A stretch of DNA of 64,000 nucleotides, taken from an uncultured SAR86 cluster bacterium. GTDB lineage: Bacteria; Pseudomonadota; Gammaproteobacteria; Magnimaribacterales; D2472. Location of the stretch: the NCBI GenBank assembly GCA_905181595.1, contig CAJIYI010000001.1:897938-961937 (forward strand), read 5' to 3'. The notes below the pieces were generated by a model. The model ran no database searches, was not told the origin of the DNA, and saw only the letters and a program-made list of their open reading frames with translations. The translations under genes were made by a program, and so were the position numbers. Positions 1 to 8,805 of this stretch are shown here, piece by piece. The stretch's first letter is position 1, and every line of letters begins with the position of its first letter.

Positions 1-349
1 CAAATAATGTACCAAAATTAGTTTGCAGCCCAATAAATGTATTTCTTTGTTTGAGAGTCCCGTCATCTCCTCTAGCTTTTCCATCGACAGGATCAAATCC
101 ATATTCAATCTGATAAATAAACTCTAAATTTGAGGATTCTGAAAATAAAAAACTTCCTTTTAATCCAGCTTTAGATTCATTGTTTGCAATATCCGATTTG
201 GTACCATTATTGTCAATTGAGATAGATTGAGCATCAATAGCAATTCTGCCATAAAAGTTATTATTAGCGTCTACATCCAAGCATCCCAGAAACATTAAGC
301 AAAATAATGTTTTGCCACTAATAACAAAGCTATAAATTCTTTTTATCAT
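1..349 (-). CDS. Gram-negative porin, N-terminal part (runs off the window)
   Basis: Reading in from the window edge, the minus strand encodes 116 residues beginning with a basic, hydrophobic export signal and then a stretch typical of general (Porin_4-type) outer-membrane porins: NNNFYGRIAIDAQ, SKAGLKGSFLF, LEFIYQIEYGFD and RNTFIGLQTNFGTLF, which are the first beta strands of the barrel. It would form a diffusion channel in the outer membrane. Its ATG follows the pit stop codon with no gap (TAAATG), so the two are probably co-translated. This suggests, but does not prove, a role in phosphate entry. The C-terminal part lies outside the window. An LGC in the signal could be read as a lipobox, but the porin strands make that unlikely. 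Confidence 0.75.
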   Translation of the reverse strand, partial: MIKRIYSFVISGKTLFCLMFLGCLDVDANNNFYGRIAIDAQSISIDNNGTKSDIANNESKAGLKGSFLFSESSNLEFIYQIEYGFDPVDGKARGDDGTLKQRNTFIGLQTNFGTLF

Positions 350-1600
350 TTATACGTTAAAGATTATTCTTAGTAGGATATAAAACAGCACGGTAAAAGC
401 AGCGCCAGCTGGAATTGTAACTAGCCAAGAAGCAATGATTCTTTTAATCGAACTGAAATCAAGGTGCTCTGCTCCTTTCGCTAAGCCCACGCCTATAACT
501 CCACCCACAAGTGTATGAGTTGTAGAGATTGGAAATCCAAGGTAGGAAGCAGCTACAACCGTAGAAGCAGTTGCCATCTCAGCTGAAAATCCAAGACTCG
601 GAGTCAGGGTAGTAATTTTTTTTCCAACAGTCGCTATAACTCGTGAGCCAAGCGTTGCTAAGCCAAAGACTATACCGATGCCTCCAATAAATAGAACCCA
701 GGGGCTGATAGCTGCTTTTGAGCCAATTGCGCCTGTATCTACTACACTTACAATGGCAGCCAGCGGGCCAATTGCATTAGCAACGTCATTTGAGCCATGA
801 GCAAATGCCATAGCACTTGCAGAGACGATCATAAGAAGCCCAAAAGCAAATTCAATTCCACCATCGCGCATAATTTTTTCTTTGTTTGTTCTTAAAAAGA
901 ATGCTGTGCCAATTGCCACAAGTGAGCTAAAGAGCAAAATAAATAAATAAACTTCGTTATCACTCCACTCAACTCCAACATGCTTCAATCCTTTTCTTGC
1001 GGTAACAAGTGATATAACAACCGCAACCATAAAGCTATACATTGGTATGTATGTAATGGCAGCTTTCTCAGGTTCAGAGCGATCTAAGATTAATTTTTTT
1101 GCAGAAATGTAAAGAGCGAAGGCTAAAGTTCCGGAGAACAATGGAGATGTAACCCAACTCATGGCAATGGTGCCTACTTTATTCCAAGAAACTGCATCAA
1201 CACCCTTGGTAATTAAAACAAATCCAATAATGGCTCCAACGATTGAATGGGTTGTTGAGACTGGCCAACCTCTTAAGCTAGCAATGTACAACCAAGTCCC
1301 ACCCGCCAGCAAAGCAGACATCATGCCAATTACAAAAATATTTATATCATTAGCATAGATATTAGGGTCTACAATCCCTTTGCGAATAGTTGATGTAACC
1401 TCTCCGCCAGCTAAAAAAGCTCCCAGAAACTCAAAAATAGCTGCAATAATTATTGCTTGTTTAATTGTGATGGCTTTACTGCCAACTGATGTTCCCATAG
1501 AATTCGCCACATCATTTGCACCAATTCCAAAGGCCATAAAAAAACCTATAAAGCCAGCAATTAAAAGTATCGTGAAGGGATCAAGAAATAAATTTTCCAT
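350..1600 (-). CDS. pit: Inorganic phosphate transporter, PiT family
   Basis: This 416-residue inner-membrane protein carries the two inverted PiT signatures: GANDVANSMGTSVG near the N-terminus (residues about 27-40) and GSNDVANAIGPLA near residue 270, each followed by a STTHSIVG or STTHTLVG motif. Around ten hydrophobic segments surround them, and the length is normal for the family. PiT proteins are low-affinity, cation-coupled phosphate symporters. The gene is directly followed by a porin and lies divergent from a tetR-ppk2-ppx polyphosphate operon, so the locus takes up and stores phosphate. A possible PhoB-type repeat lies upstream at 1924-1952, beyond a small ORF. Confidence 0.95.
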   Translation of the reverse strand: MENLFLDPFTILLIAGFIGFFMAFGIGANDVANSMGTSVGSKAITIKQAIIIAAIFEFLGAFLAGGEVTSTIRKGIVDPNIYANDINIFVIGMMSALLAGGTWLYIASLRGWPVSTTHSIVGAIIGFVLITKGVDAVSWNKVGTIAMSWVTSPLFSGTLAFALYISAKKLILDRSEPEKAAITYIPMYSFMVAVVISLVTARKGLKHVGVEWSDNEVYLFILLFSSLVAIGTAFFLRTNKEKIMRDGGIEFAFGLLMIVSASAMAFAHGSNDVANAIGPLAAIVSVVDTGAIGSKAAISPWVLFIGGIGIVFGLATLGSRVIATVGKKITTLTPSLGFSAEMATASTVVAASYLGFPISTTHTLVGGVIGVGLAKGAEHLDFSSIKRIIASWLVTIPAGAAFTVLFYILLRIIFNV

Positions 1601-1776
1601 ATTTAAATAATAGTTATTAATTAATGATGCTATTAAGCATTATGGCTGTGAAAAGGAGATTGCTTTCTTGTTACTAAACACAAACCTTTGTGCAACATTT
1701 TGATGAAGCATCCGATGGTTTATATAGGAAGGATCTGCCTCTATTAGGACAAGATAAGATTTAGAGGGCTAATAAT

Positions 1777-1902
1777 TTAAGAGAAATAAATAACTGCTGC
1801 TAAAACGAACCACAAGGAGAAAAAACCAAATACCTGCATCTCGTTTGCTTGAGAACTTTTAGGCATTAAACCCTGTTTTTTTAATAATTTTTTAGTATTC
1901 AT
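1777..1902 (-). CDS. Small predicted membrane protein (41 aa)
   Basis: An unannotated-looking small ORF between pit and tetR. It has a lysine-rich N-terminal 16 residues (MNTKKLLKKQGLMPK) followed by one strong hydrophobic segment (about residues 24-40, ending FVLAAVIYFS). This is a positive-inside single-pass arrangement. It lies upstream of pit on the same strand, with about 175 bases between its stop and the pit start. No clear Shine-Dalgarno sequence precedes the ATG. I do not recognise the family. The composition and topology favour a real gene over chance, but the evidence is modest. Confidence 0.4.
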   Translation of the reverse strand: MNTKKLLKKQGLMPKSSQANEMQVFGFFSLWFVLAAVIYFS

Positions 1903-1923
1903 TGGAATAATTAAGTTTCTTAT

Positions 1924-1952
1924 ATGACACTAGTTTGTCACATGAATGACAC
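1924..1952 (-). promoter_or_regulatory. Candidate Pho box (three 11-bp-spaced units) or TetR operator
   Basis: On the minus strand three 7-base units occur at an exact 11-base period: GTGTCAT, GTGACAA and GTGTCAT with 4-base spacers. The E. coli Pho-box unit is CTGTCAT with 4-base AT-rich spacers, so the outer units match 6 of 7 and the middle one 4 of 7. The site faces the small ORF and pit, and a PhoB/PhoR pair is encoded in this window. The plus strand can also be read as an imperfect dyad (TGACA-N6-TGTCA) suitable for the adjacent TetR regulator. Either reading is an inference. Confidence 0.4.
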
Positions 1953-2021
1953 AATAAACTAAATTGCTGAAAAAAGCTATAAATTATTGTTATTTATAGA
2001 ACAAATGTCGATAATAAAGTT

Positions 2022-2618
2022 ATGTTAGGAAAGCCAAAGCAACAAAGAAGCCAAGATAGAATTAATAAAATTCTCCAGGCAGCCGAATCAATCTTAGAGC
2101 ATGAATCAACTGATGCTTTAACCATTGCCAAGATATCTGAAATGGCTGGCTTAAAAAGAACATCGACATATAAGTTCTTTGAAACACCAGATGACATTAA
2201 GCTGGGACTAATTCAAATCTATATCAAGAAGTGCAATCAGGCCCTTATTGCCAATCTTCAAATCAATTCAAATGCCGACTATGCAGCATGCCTCAAAGAT
2301 TCAGTAGATATTATAATTGAGTTTTTTAAAGCCAATCCAGGCGCTCAAAAACTAATCCTAGAAAATAATGTGACCCCTCCCGTCTTAAGTTCTGAGCTAC
2401 ATAAAATTGCTGACTCGATTCTAAAACATGTGGAAGGATCGATTGGCCTGCCGAATATGTTTAATAAGCCCGGAGTTTTTCTAGTCATAACTCAGATTAT
2501 TTTTTCAATCCTATCTCTTAATACAAAAGAAAATGCCGAGCTAACGGATGTTGGGCTGAACGAAGCAGTCCGAGCTACAAACGCTTATCTTCTTAGCTGC
2601 ATTGCGACTCCAGCCTAA
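2022..2618 (+). CDS. TetR-family transcriptional regulator
   Basis: This 198-residue protein has an N-terminal TetR helix-turn-helix (residues about 10-55: RINKILQAAESILE, then ALTIAKISEMAGLKRTSTYK with the usual FxxxDD-like tail) and a divergent all-helical ligand domain. It is the first gene of a compact operon: ppk2 starts 28 bases after its stop and ppx follows directly. It likely controls its own operon and perhaps the divergent phosphate genes. The ATG at 2022 is the natural start; no strong ribosome binding site is visible. The ligand is unknown. Confidence 0.85.
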   Translation: MLGKPKQQRSQDRINKILQAAESILEHESTDALTIAKISEMAGLKRTSTYKFFETPDDIKLGLIQIYIKKCNQALIANLQINSNADYAACLKDSVDIIIEFFKANPGAQKLILENNVTPPVLSSELHKIADSILKHVEGSIGLPNMFNKPGVFLVITQIIFSILSLNTKENAELTDVGLNEAVRATNAYLLSCIATPA

Positions 2619-2646
2619 AAATTCTTAGCAAAATACTTCATTTAAT

Positions 2647-3486
2647 ATGCTTATTTCATTTGATCAAAAAGAATATCAAAAGCTAAACGATAAATCCTAT
2701 CAATTAGAGAAACGCAGGCTGCAAATCGAACTACTTAAGCTTCAGGAAGATGTCATAAAAAATAATAGACGTATTTGCATAGTCTTTGAAGGTCGAGACA
2801 CTGCCGGAAAAAGCTCTGCATTTAAATTCTTTGCTCAGTACCTTATTCCAAAGAATTTTCAATACGTGAATTTAGGCATCCCCACTAAATGGGAATCAAG
2901 TCACTGGTTTCAAAGATGGAAAAAAGTTATACCCAAAAAAGGTGAAATCGCTTTTCTTGATAGATCTTGGTACACAAGAGCATTAACCGAGCCTGTGATG
3001 GGTTATTGCAATGAGAAACAATATAGAGATTTCATGGAGCGAGTTATTCCTTGGGAGGAATCTTTAATTAATGAAGGTGTCGAAATTATTAAATTCTATT
3101 TTTCACTCTCGCAAGATCAACAAAAAAGAAGAATGAAAGCGAGGAAACACTCCGAACTTAAATACTGGAAGCTATCGCCTAATGATGAGCGAATTGTCAC
3201 TAAATGGGATGCCTTTACGCTCTATAAAGAGCAAATGTTTCAGAAAACTTCTCCAGCCTCCTCCCCATGGATAGCAATAAATGCAAACAATAAAATGATT
3301 GCAAGACTTTCGGCTCTAAGATTTTTACTTAATCAGACTGAGTATGAGAAAAAGAAGCTTCTGAAACCTTTGACCTGGTCTAAGAAAATTAATAACTACA
3401 AGGTTAATCTTGAAGGCGTGGAATTCAATAATTTAGATTATGACCAATACATGATTTTAACCAAATACACAGATGATGTTGAATAA
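2647..3486 (+). CDS. ppk2: Polyphosphate kinase 2 family protein
   Basis: A 279-residue PPK2-type phosphotransferase. It has the Walker A loop FEGRDTAGKSS (residues about 47-57) and the family lid/Walker B motif LDRSWYTRA (about 104-112). Between them lie the conserved LGIPTKWESSHWFQRW region and further on the basic lid helix KRRMKARK. PPK2 enzymes use polyphosphate to phosphorylate nucleotides (or the reverse). The subclass and nucleotide specificity cannot be read safely here. It sits between a tetR gene and an exopolyphosphatase whose ATG directly follows this stop codon (TAAATG), a clear polyphosphate-metabolism unit. Confidence 0.92.
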   Translation: MLISFDQKEYQKLNDKSYQLEKRRLQIELLKLQEDVIKNNRRICIVFEGRDTAGKSSAFKFFAQYLIPKNFQYVNLGIPTKWESSHWFQRWKKVIPKKGEIAFLDRSWYTRALTEPVMGYCNEKQYRDFMERVIPWEESLINEGVEIIKFYFSLSQDQQKRRMKARKHSELKYWKLSPNDERIVTKWDAFTLYKEQMFQKTSPASSPWIAINANNKMIARLSALRFLLNQTEYEKKKLLKPLTWSKKINNYKVNLEGVEFNNLDYDQYMILTKYTDDVE

Positions 3487-4341
3487 ATGAAAATTGCCTC
3501 TATAGATATTGGTACAAATGCCATCAAGTCAAAAATATTTAAGACGACCCCCACTTCTATAGAGTTTATCGAAGGCATGAGGTCGCCCATTCGCCTTGGA
3601 AGTGAAGTCTTCAACGAAGGAAAGCTCAGTCAAGAAAAGCTGGACCAAGTTATAAGTACTATTAAGAGCTATGAAAGTATTTTTCAAAAAAATAAAATTG
3701 ATAGATATGAAATTGTTGCTACTTCAGCATTTCGAGATACCTCTAATTCTGAGGATGCAAGAAGATACGTAGAGACGGCTATCAATCACCCCCTAAGAGT
3801 AATATCAGGTCTTGAGGAGGCTCAGCTCATTCGATTTCATCCAAAAAGTAACACAGGCAAAAATAAGATTTTTGTTGATCTAGGTGGAGGCAGTACTGAA
3901 TTTTTTTTAAGAGATAGCAAAGGAATTGAGATTCGATCGTTTCAATTGGGTGCTGTGAGAAATATGTTGAGCAAAGATAAAAAAGAAGAATGGATAAGGC
4001 TAGAGAAATGGCTAGAAACTATCAAACCAAGAAAGAAGTTAATAGGTATTGGGGGCAATATTCGATCGTTTCTTCAGGCGCACGATAAAAAAGAATTAAG
4101 CGTCAAAGAATTAAATAAAAAAATTAAAGAATTTTCAAGACTAAGCACTCAAGAGAAAATATTTAAATATGAATTTTCACCAGACAGAGCTGATGTTATA
4201 GACCATGCATTACATATCTTTAAATTTATCTCAGAGCACTTGATGGTAGAAACGATTACATCTACCAGATGGGGTGTATCAGACTCCATCGGAGTAAAAC
4301 TTTTTCACGAGATATATTCAAATAAAATAAATATCTCATAA
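3487..4341 (+). CDS. ppx: Ppx/GppA-family exopolyphosphatase (short form)
   Basis: The 284-residue protein begins with the ASKHA phosphate-1 loop (IASIDIGTNAIKSKIF) and has the phosphate-2 loop FVDLGGGSTEFFL near residues 127-139, followed by a GIGGNIRSF adenosine-type motif. It corresponds to the two actin-like domains only; the roughly 200-residue C-terminal HD-like extension of E. coli Ppx and GppA is absent, as in many short family members. It would release phosphate from polyphosphate or hydrolyse pppGpp. Direct coupling to ppk2 favours polyphosphate. It converges on gspM with only 12 bases between stop codons. Confidence 0.88.
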   Translation: MKIASIDIGTNAIKSKIFKTTPTSIEFIEGMRSPIRLGSEVFNEGKLSQEKLDQVISTIKSYESIFQKNKIDRYEIVATSAFRDTSNSEDARRYVETAINHPLRVISGLEEAQLIRFHPKSNTGKNKIFVDLGGGSTEFFLRDSKGIEIRSFQLGAVRNMLSKDKKEEWIRLEKWLETIKPRKKLIGIGGNIRSFLQAHDKKELSVKELNKKIKEFSRLSTQEKIFKYEFSPDRADVIDHALHIFKFISEHLMVETITSTRWGVSDSIGVKLFHEIYSNKINIS

Positions 4342-4353
4342 GCAGATAGATGC

Positions 4354-4833
4354 CTATTGAAGAAAGGCTTTTACTTGCTGGAACTCTGAATTGGGAGTAA
4401 TTGATAGGGAGATTATTTCAATCTCTGGATGATTGACTAGAGATTCAAGGAATTGAGCATAATTGACCACTGATTCACTCTTAAATGCTATAAACATAAT
4501 TCCCTCCTCTTCACCTAATTGAAAATCAATCAATGGATAGCGCTTAGATTCTGAAAAAATAAAATCTTTTTTTTCGGGATAATCAAACAAAGCTTTTTGT
4601 GCCAACGAATATTTTTGGAAATTTAAAGCTTTGTCATAAACATAATCAAAATTAGCCTTTGCTACCTCAAGATTTAATTTCTTCGCTGATATTTTGTTTG
4701 ATATGTCTCCAAGATAGATAAAGACAACTATCAGCGGCAATAGGAATAGAAGAATCTTAATCATTCTTTTTTCATTGGTTTGAAACGATCCCCAGAAGTC
4801 TAATAATTTCATATTAATCATTCTCATAATCAA
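4354..4833 (-). CDS. gspM: Type II secretion system protein GspM
   Basis: A 159-residue bitopic protein with a short cytoplasmic tail, one membrane segment (about residues 27-44, IKILLFLLPLIVVFIYL) and a periplasmic ferredoxin-like domain. This architecture and its place as the last gene after gspL identify GspM, which partners GspL in the inner-membrane assembly platform. The ORF overlaps gspL by 20 bases if the first ATG is used. A start at 4812 (MKLLDFWGSF), one base after the gspL stop, is equally plausible and gives 152 residues. Identification rests on context more than sequence. Confidence 0.82.
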   Translation of the reverse strand: MIMRMINMKLLDFWGSFQTNEKRMIKILLFLLPLIVVFIYLGDISNKISAKKLNLEVAKANFDYVYDKALNFQKYSLAQKALFDYPEKKDFIFSESKRYPLIDFQLGEEEGIMFIAFKSESVVNYAQFLESLVNHPEIEIISLSITPNSEFQQVKAFLQ

Positions 4834-5983
4834 TAATTAAACTGCCGTTCCAACCATCCGAGCCTTTGTTGAGCCCGTTATCATTAATCTTGATAGGTTT
4901 AGAGTTAGCAAGCTCTTTAAAAAGAGAAAGCTTGAGAGGAGATAGGTTCTCTACATTTGTTGTGATTTCACGATCGGCAAAGTTGATATTGATACTTCGT
5001 ATTGATTTATCTGAAAGTACTTCAACATAACCTAGGGCTTCCAAGTCTTGAGAGGAAACAAGTGACTGCAATGGAACGCCTTTAGTTAAATCATCAATTT
5101 GTGCCTTAGGATTAACAAGTCTCTTAAAGCCAGGATTTAATTGCTGAAATATCGTCATGGTATTTTCATTGTAAGAAGCAATGGAAGAATGCAGAGAGTG
5201 GTTAATCAACAATGGGGCTAAAAGCACAATTAAGAGAGAGGCAGCCATAATCCAGGATTCAGAATAACTAAGTTTAAATTTAGACCTTAAAAATTGTAGC
5301 GATAGCTTGCGTTTGAATAAGTTGAAAGAACTTAACTTTGAATGTTTCGCAAAGCCACTGTGCATTTCTTTCCAAGATTTTTGGACTGGAATTAAATCTT
5401 TTATAGGATGAGAAATATTATTATTTTCTTTAAAGACCTCCAAAGAATTTAAATCAAAAGAGTTTGACTCTAGCCTATCAAGATACTCTGGCAGTGAAGA
5501 AATTGACCCCCCAAAACCAGATCCATCACTAAAAGATATAACAAAAGAATTCTCTGTGAGAAAGATTGTATTTCGTTCGGTTTGAAAAAGGTAATGTTCT
5601 GGGACAAGAATAATCTCAGCGTCCATTTCATAAAATTTCTTTGCTATAGATTCAAATATGGACGAATCAATCCAGGAGGCAAGATTTAATTCTTCGTTAT
5701 AAAAGAATTTTAAGCTAGAGATATCGCTAATCAGCTGATCCTCTACTTCTATCAAAACATTGGCTCTTAAGATCTCGCCTTTAAGCCCCTCTTTATTTTC
5801 ATATTTCATGAATCCAAATAGCTGAGAGGGAATCATGACAAATATATTAGTGCTACCTGAAAGAGTATTGCCTATGTCAGAGAATGAAACAGAATGCAGC
5901 GGAGATATGGTCAATTCATCATAAGAATAAATATCAATACACTCTAGTGATGAATCTTGAAAATGAATAAAAGAATTGATCAT
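4814..5983 (-). CDS. gspL: Type II secretion system protein GspL
   Basis: This 389-residue protein has a large N-terminal cytoplasmic domain of the actin-like GspL type, a single membrane span around residues 242-260 (SWIMAASLLIVLLAPLLI) and a C-terminal periplasmic domain. GspL binds the GspE ATPase on the cytoplasmic side and GspM in the membrane. It lies six bases downstream of gspK and overlaps gspM. Sequence conservation is weak, as usual for GspL; order, size and topology make the call secure. Confidence 0.87.
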   Translation of the reverse strand: MINSFIHFQDSSLECIDIYSYDELTISPLHSVSFSDIGNTLSGSTNIFVMIPSQLFGFMKYENKEGLKGEILRANVLIEVEDQLISDISSLKFFYNEELNLASWIDSSIFESIAKKFYEMDAEIILVPEHYLFQTERNTIFLTENSFVISFSDGSGFGGSISSLPEYLDRLESNSFDLNSLEVFKENNNISHPIKDLIPVQKSWKEMHSGFAKHSKLSSFNLFKRKLSLQFLRSKFKLSYSESWIMAASLLIVLLAPLLINHSLHSSIASYNENTMTIFQQLNPGFKRLVNPKAQIDDLTKGVPLQSLVSSQDLEALGYVEVLSDKSIRSININFADREITTNVENLSPLKLSLFKELANSKPIKINDNGLNKGSDGWNGSLIIDYEND

Positions 5984-5989
5984 GTCATA

Positions 5990-6946
5990 TTAAAAATTAA
6001 ATGTGCGCCTTATTACTTCTGCTGAATTCGAAATATCTAATATAACTAGAGTTTCAAGATTGGCAGAAAAGTTTTCATTTATTATGTCACTTTGAAGTCT
6101 GAAAGTTTGTGAATTAATGCTTAGCACTTGAGATGGGAATTTTGATGCCTGATTAAACTGGTCAATAAATACATTCACATCATCATAACCATTTTTTGGC
6201 ATATTAAGAATTTGACTGGCGGTATATTCTAAATTCTCTTCATCAAAAAATGCTGCAATCAACAATGAATCGCTTTGAACCAAAGAGTTAATATTAATTA
6301 TTTGATTATTTCTATTTGGAAGAACACAAAGATTGGTAATTAAATCCCTGTAATCCATCCTCTCCATGATTGGGAAATTATTAATCTCTGAGATATCTAC
6401 AAGCAACCTTTTTGGAGTAAATTGACTTATTTTGCTTGCGGGACCTATATAAAAATAATTTTCAGCTCCAAAATTTAGAGGTTGGTTATCACGATCAACC
6501 CAATCAACAAGCTGATCAATAAAAGATTCAATATCAGCTTCATTGAATTGCTTTAGTTTTAAGTATCTTTTTAACCAAGCTTTATATAACGGCCTAATTT
6601 CATATGAGTTACCCGAGGGTTTAAATAAACTATTTAAATTAAAGCAATTAGATGCGTCTAGAACAGAAACTTCAAGAACCATTAAATCATTTTGAAAATA
6701 AAATTTATTGTTAAGAAGTGAATCGTTAAGTGTGAGCTTTGATTGGAAAGGTTTAATGTTTTTTTGGAGCGATTTAATGGCTTGTTTTTCAGAGCTCATT
6801 AGCATTTGGTGGCTTAAATTTTTGAAGTCTAAATAAGCCTCTCTTTTTAATGAGATATAAAAATTTTTACTAATCTGCACACTGATAATAGATAGAATCA
6901 TGACTATTAAAAGTGTTGTTATGAGAATTACACCTGGTTTATTCAT
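5990..6946 (-). CDS. gspK: Type II secretion minor pseudopilin GspK
   Basis: The 318-residue protein starts with a short leader ending NKPG, then a hydrophobic pilin helix (VILITTLLIVMILSIISV). As typical for GspK, the Glu at mature position 5 is missing. A large soluble domain follows, with acidic, helical segments (FIDQLVDWVDRDNQPLN) resembling the GspK calcium/alpha domain. GspK caps the pseudopilus tip with GspI and GspJ. It overlaps gspJ by 8 bases. Confidence 0.92.
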   Translation of the reverse strand: MNKPGVILITTLLIVMILSIISVQISKNFYISLKREAYLDFKNLSHQMLMSSEKQAIKSLQKNIKPFQSKLTLNDSLLNNKFYFQNDLMVLEVSVLDASNCFNLNSLFKPSGNSYEIRPLYKAWLKRYLKLKQFNEADIESFIDQLVDWVDRDNQPLNFGAENYFYIGPASKISQFTPKRLLVDISEINNFPIMERMDYRDLITNLCVLPNRNNQIININSLVQSDSLLIAAFFDEENLEYTASQILNMPKNGYDDVNVFIDQFNQASKFPSQVLSINSQTFRLQSDIINENFSANLETLVILDISNSAEVIRRTFNF

Positions 6947-7550
6947 AGCTATGATGGAGGTTTGAATTGATAACCCATGTATAGGATTTGCCTTGATCCT
7001 GCTCTATATAAATTCTTATTAACTGTGGAAATTTTTGCTCGTCGATAGTATTTTTTGGCCAAGAAGGAGACCATGAATTTTTATCAGAAAATTCTAGGCT
7101 CACATTCGTAACATTATTAAGTAGTATGGTTTCAAAGAAGTCATCGCTGTTTGCTGGAGCTGATGCGTAGAATTGCTTTCTAAGAAACCGACTGCCATCA
7201 AGTAGATACTCAATACGAGCAAGAGAGTCAGAAAAATTTCTACCAGCTCTTACTTTGGTTGTGAATATAAAGCTATCGGCGTTAAGGCTGCTTTCAAATG
7301 TATGTGGCTGTGGCTCTCCCCTAGTATCTATAAGATTTACATTCACAGCATTGGTAATATCTTCTCTCAAAGTGTCTCCTAGTAAATTAATACGAAGAGT
7401 CTGAGCTGATTGAGAAAAAACTATCTCTTTTGATTGAATGGAGGATTGCAGAAAGGTAGAAGTGATGATTGTAATGATGCTCAAAATTACCAAAGAAATT
7501 AAAACTTCTATCAGAGTAAATCCTTTGAACATGTGACTATTTTTTTTCAA
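6939..7550 (-). CDS. gspJ: Type II secretion minor pseudopilin GspJ
   Basis: A 203-residue type IV pilin-like protein. The prepilin peptidase site is FKG|FTLIEVLISLVIL with Glu at mature position 5, followed by the hydrophobic helix and a globular domain ending in a GspJ-like segment (PQLIRIYIEQDQG, YTWVI). It forms the tip complex with GspI and GspK. The start lies inside the end of gspI (14-base overlap), indicating translational coupling. Confidence 0.92.
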   Translation of the reverse strand: MKKNSHMFKGFTLIEVLISLVILSIITIITSTFLQSSIQSKEIVFSQSAQTLRINLLGDTLREDITNAVNVNLIDTRGEPQPHTFESSLNADSFIFTTKVRAGRNFSDSLARIEYLLDGSRFLRKQFYASAPANSDDFFETILLNNVTNVSLEFSDKNSWSPSWPKNTIDEQKFPQLIRIYIEQDQGKSYTWVINSNLHHSYE

Positions 7551-7890
7551 TGAAAGTCCTTAGTTCGTATATATTATTTTCAGCAGAGAGCCCTACTCTT
7601 ATAGAGAGTTCAAAAAACTCAGGGGATGAATCTTGCAAGCGCTCTGACCAAAAAAATAATTTGCCGCCAAAGTTAGCTTGACCCTTCCTTGCATCAGATC
7701 CATTAAATGGCTCTAAGGTTTGAGTTAGTGCCAATCTATTGTTAGCAATTTGTCTTGCATAGGCCCTATTTTCTAACTGCATAGCAGAGAGTGTGGTGGA
7801 GCTAATGAATTGGAAAACAGAAGTAACCGCAAGACCAAGTATTAGTAGTGCCACTCCAACTTCTAGAAGACTAAAGCCTGGTTTTAACAT
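7537..7890 (-). CDS. gspI: Type II secretion minor pseudopilin GspI
   Basis: This 117-residue pseudopilin has a four-residue leader and cleavage site (MLKPG|FSLLEVGVALLIL) with Glu5, then an ANNRLA segment (ARQIANNRLALTQTL) characteristic of GspI. The size is usual for the family. Its ATG shares one base with the gspH stop codon (TAATG). GspI nucleates the pseudopilus tip with GspJ and GspK. Confidence 0.93.
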   Translation of the reverse strand: MLKPGFSLLEVGVALLILGLAVTSVFQFISSTTLSAMQLENRAYARQIANNRLALTQTLEPFNGSDARKGQANFGGKLFFWSERLQDSSPEFFELSIRVGLSAENNIYELRTFIEKK

Positions 7891-8384
7891 TACCGATTTT
7901 CCTTAGAAATAATTTCAATGGCAGAAAAGCTATTAACACTAAGAATCAATTCATTGTCCATGCGATTGTATTGGATGGTCCCGCCCGATGAATGCCCAGA
8001 TGGATAAAAGATTAAAAACGGATCATCCCTGCTCTCATCAACATAAAATAAATTACCAAGACTGTCTTGAAACTCTGTGTCTGATTCAATCATAGGCAGC
8101 ATATTTGATACTTCGGTGTTTGCTTGCCATTCATTCTCACGAAAAGTTGCTATAAATTGAGAGCCATTTCCAACAAACCAGCCTATGTTTTTTTTAGTAA
8201 GTGCACTTTCCTCGCTTAGGTACTCTATTAGACTTGAGTATGAGTTGATTTGATCTGATTGATAGGATTTTAAAAAACCACTGTTAGTCAGAGTTATGGT
8301 TGAAATAATCCCTATCAGAATTAGAGCCACAAGCAGCTCTAATAAAGTGAAGCCTTTGGAATTGATTAATTTTGTGAAATCCAA
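7890..8384 (-). CDS. gspH: Type II secretion minor pseudopilin GspH
   Basis: A 164-residue pilin-like protein with the site SKG|FTLLELLVALILIGI, Glu5 and the hydrophobic N-terminal helix. The C-terminal part (FYPSGHSSGGTI) has the GspH-type glycine-rich beta hairpin. GspH links the tip complex to the GspG fibre. The start overlaps the end of gspG by 19 bases. Confidence 0.92.
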   Translation of the reverse strand: MDFTKLINSKGFTLLELLVALILIGIISTITLTNSGFLKSYQSDQINSYSSLIEYLSEESALTKKNIGWFVGNGSQFIATFRENEWQANTEVSNMLPMIESDTEFQDSLGNLFYVDESRDDPFLIFYPSGHSSGGTIQYNRMDNELILSVNSFSAIEIISKENR

Positions 8385-8803
8385 TTTCCTATGTCGGCAT
8401 TGTCTCCAACACCTCCCTCAAGACCATCTGCTCCTAGACTATATATATCATATCTTTTAGCTTTCTCTCCCGGGGAAAGGTAAAAGTATTCTTGCCCCCA
8501 TGGATCAGTTGGTACAGAGTTAATGTATCCATTTTCTGGATACAAATAAGGCCTTTTAAGTTCTAAATGAGGTTTTACGAGCGCCTCTAAACCCTGCTCT
8601 GTAGTGGGGTATCGCATTTCATTAAATTTATATAACTCTAGAGCTTTTTCTACTTGAGAAATATCAGCTCTCATTTTTTCTAAGTTAGCACGCTGCAAAA
8701 AAGGGGAGACATTAATGGCAACTATGGTTGCGAGAATACCCAAGATAACTATGACAGCCATCAACTCAATTAAAGTAAAACCTGGTCTATTTTTTAAAAT
8801 CAT
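8366..8803 (-). CDS. gspG: Type II secretion major pseudopilin GspG
   Basis: At 145 residues this is a standard GspG. It has the leader RPG|FTLIELMAVIVILGI, the YPTTEQGLEALV motif (residues about 61-72), PWGQEYFY, and the calcium-binding C-terminal loop (YSLGADGLEGG, then DIGNW). GspG is the main subunit of the retractile pseudopilus in the periplasm. It requires cleavage and methylation by the prepilin peptidase encoded at 27263-28015. Confidence 0.97.
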   Translation of the reverse strand: MILKNRPGFTLIELMAVIVILGILATIVAINVSPFLQRANLEKMRADISQVEKALELYKFNEMRYPTTEQGLEALVKPHLELKRPYLYPENGYINSVPTDPWGQEYFYLSPGEKAKRYDIYSLGADGLEGGVGDNADIGNWISQN

Positions 8804-8805
8804 TG

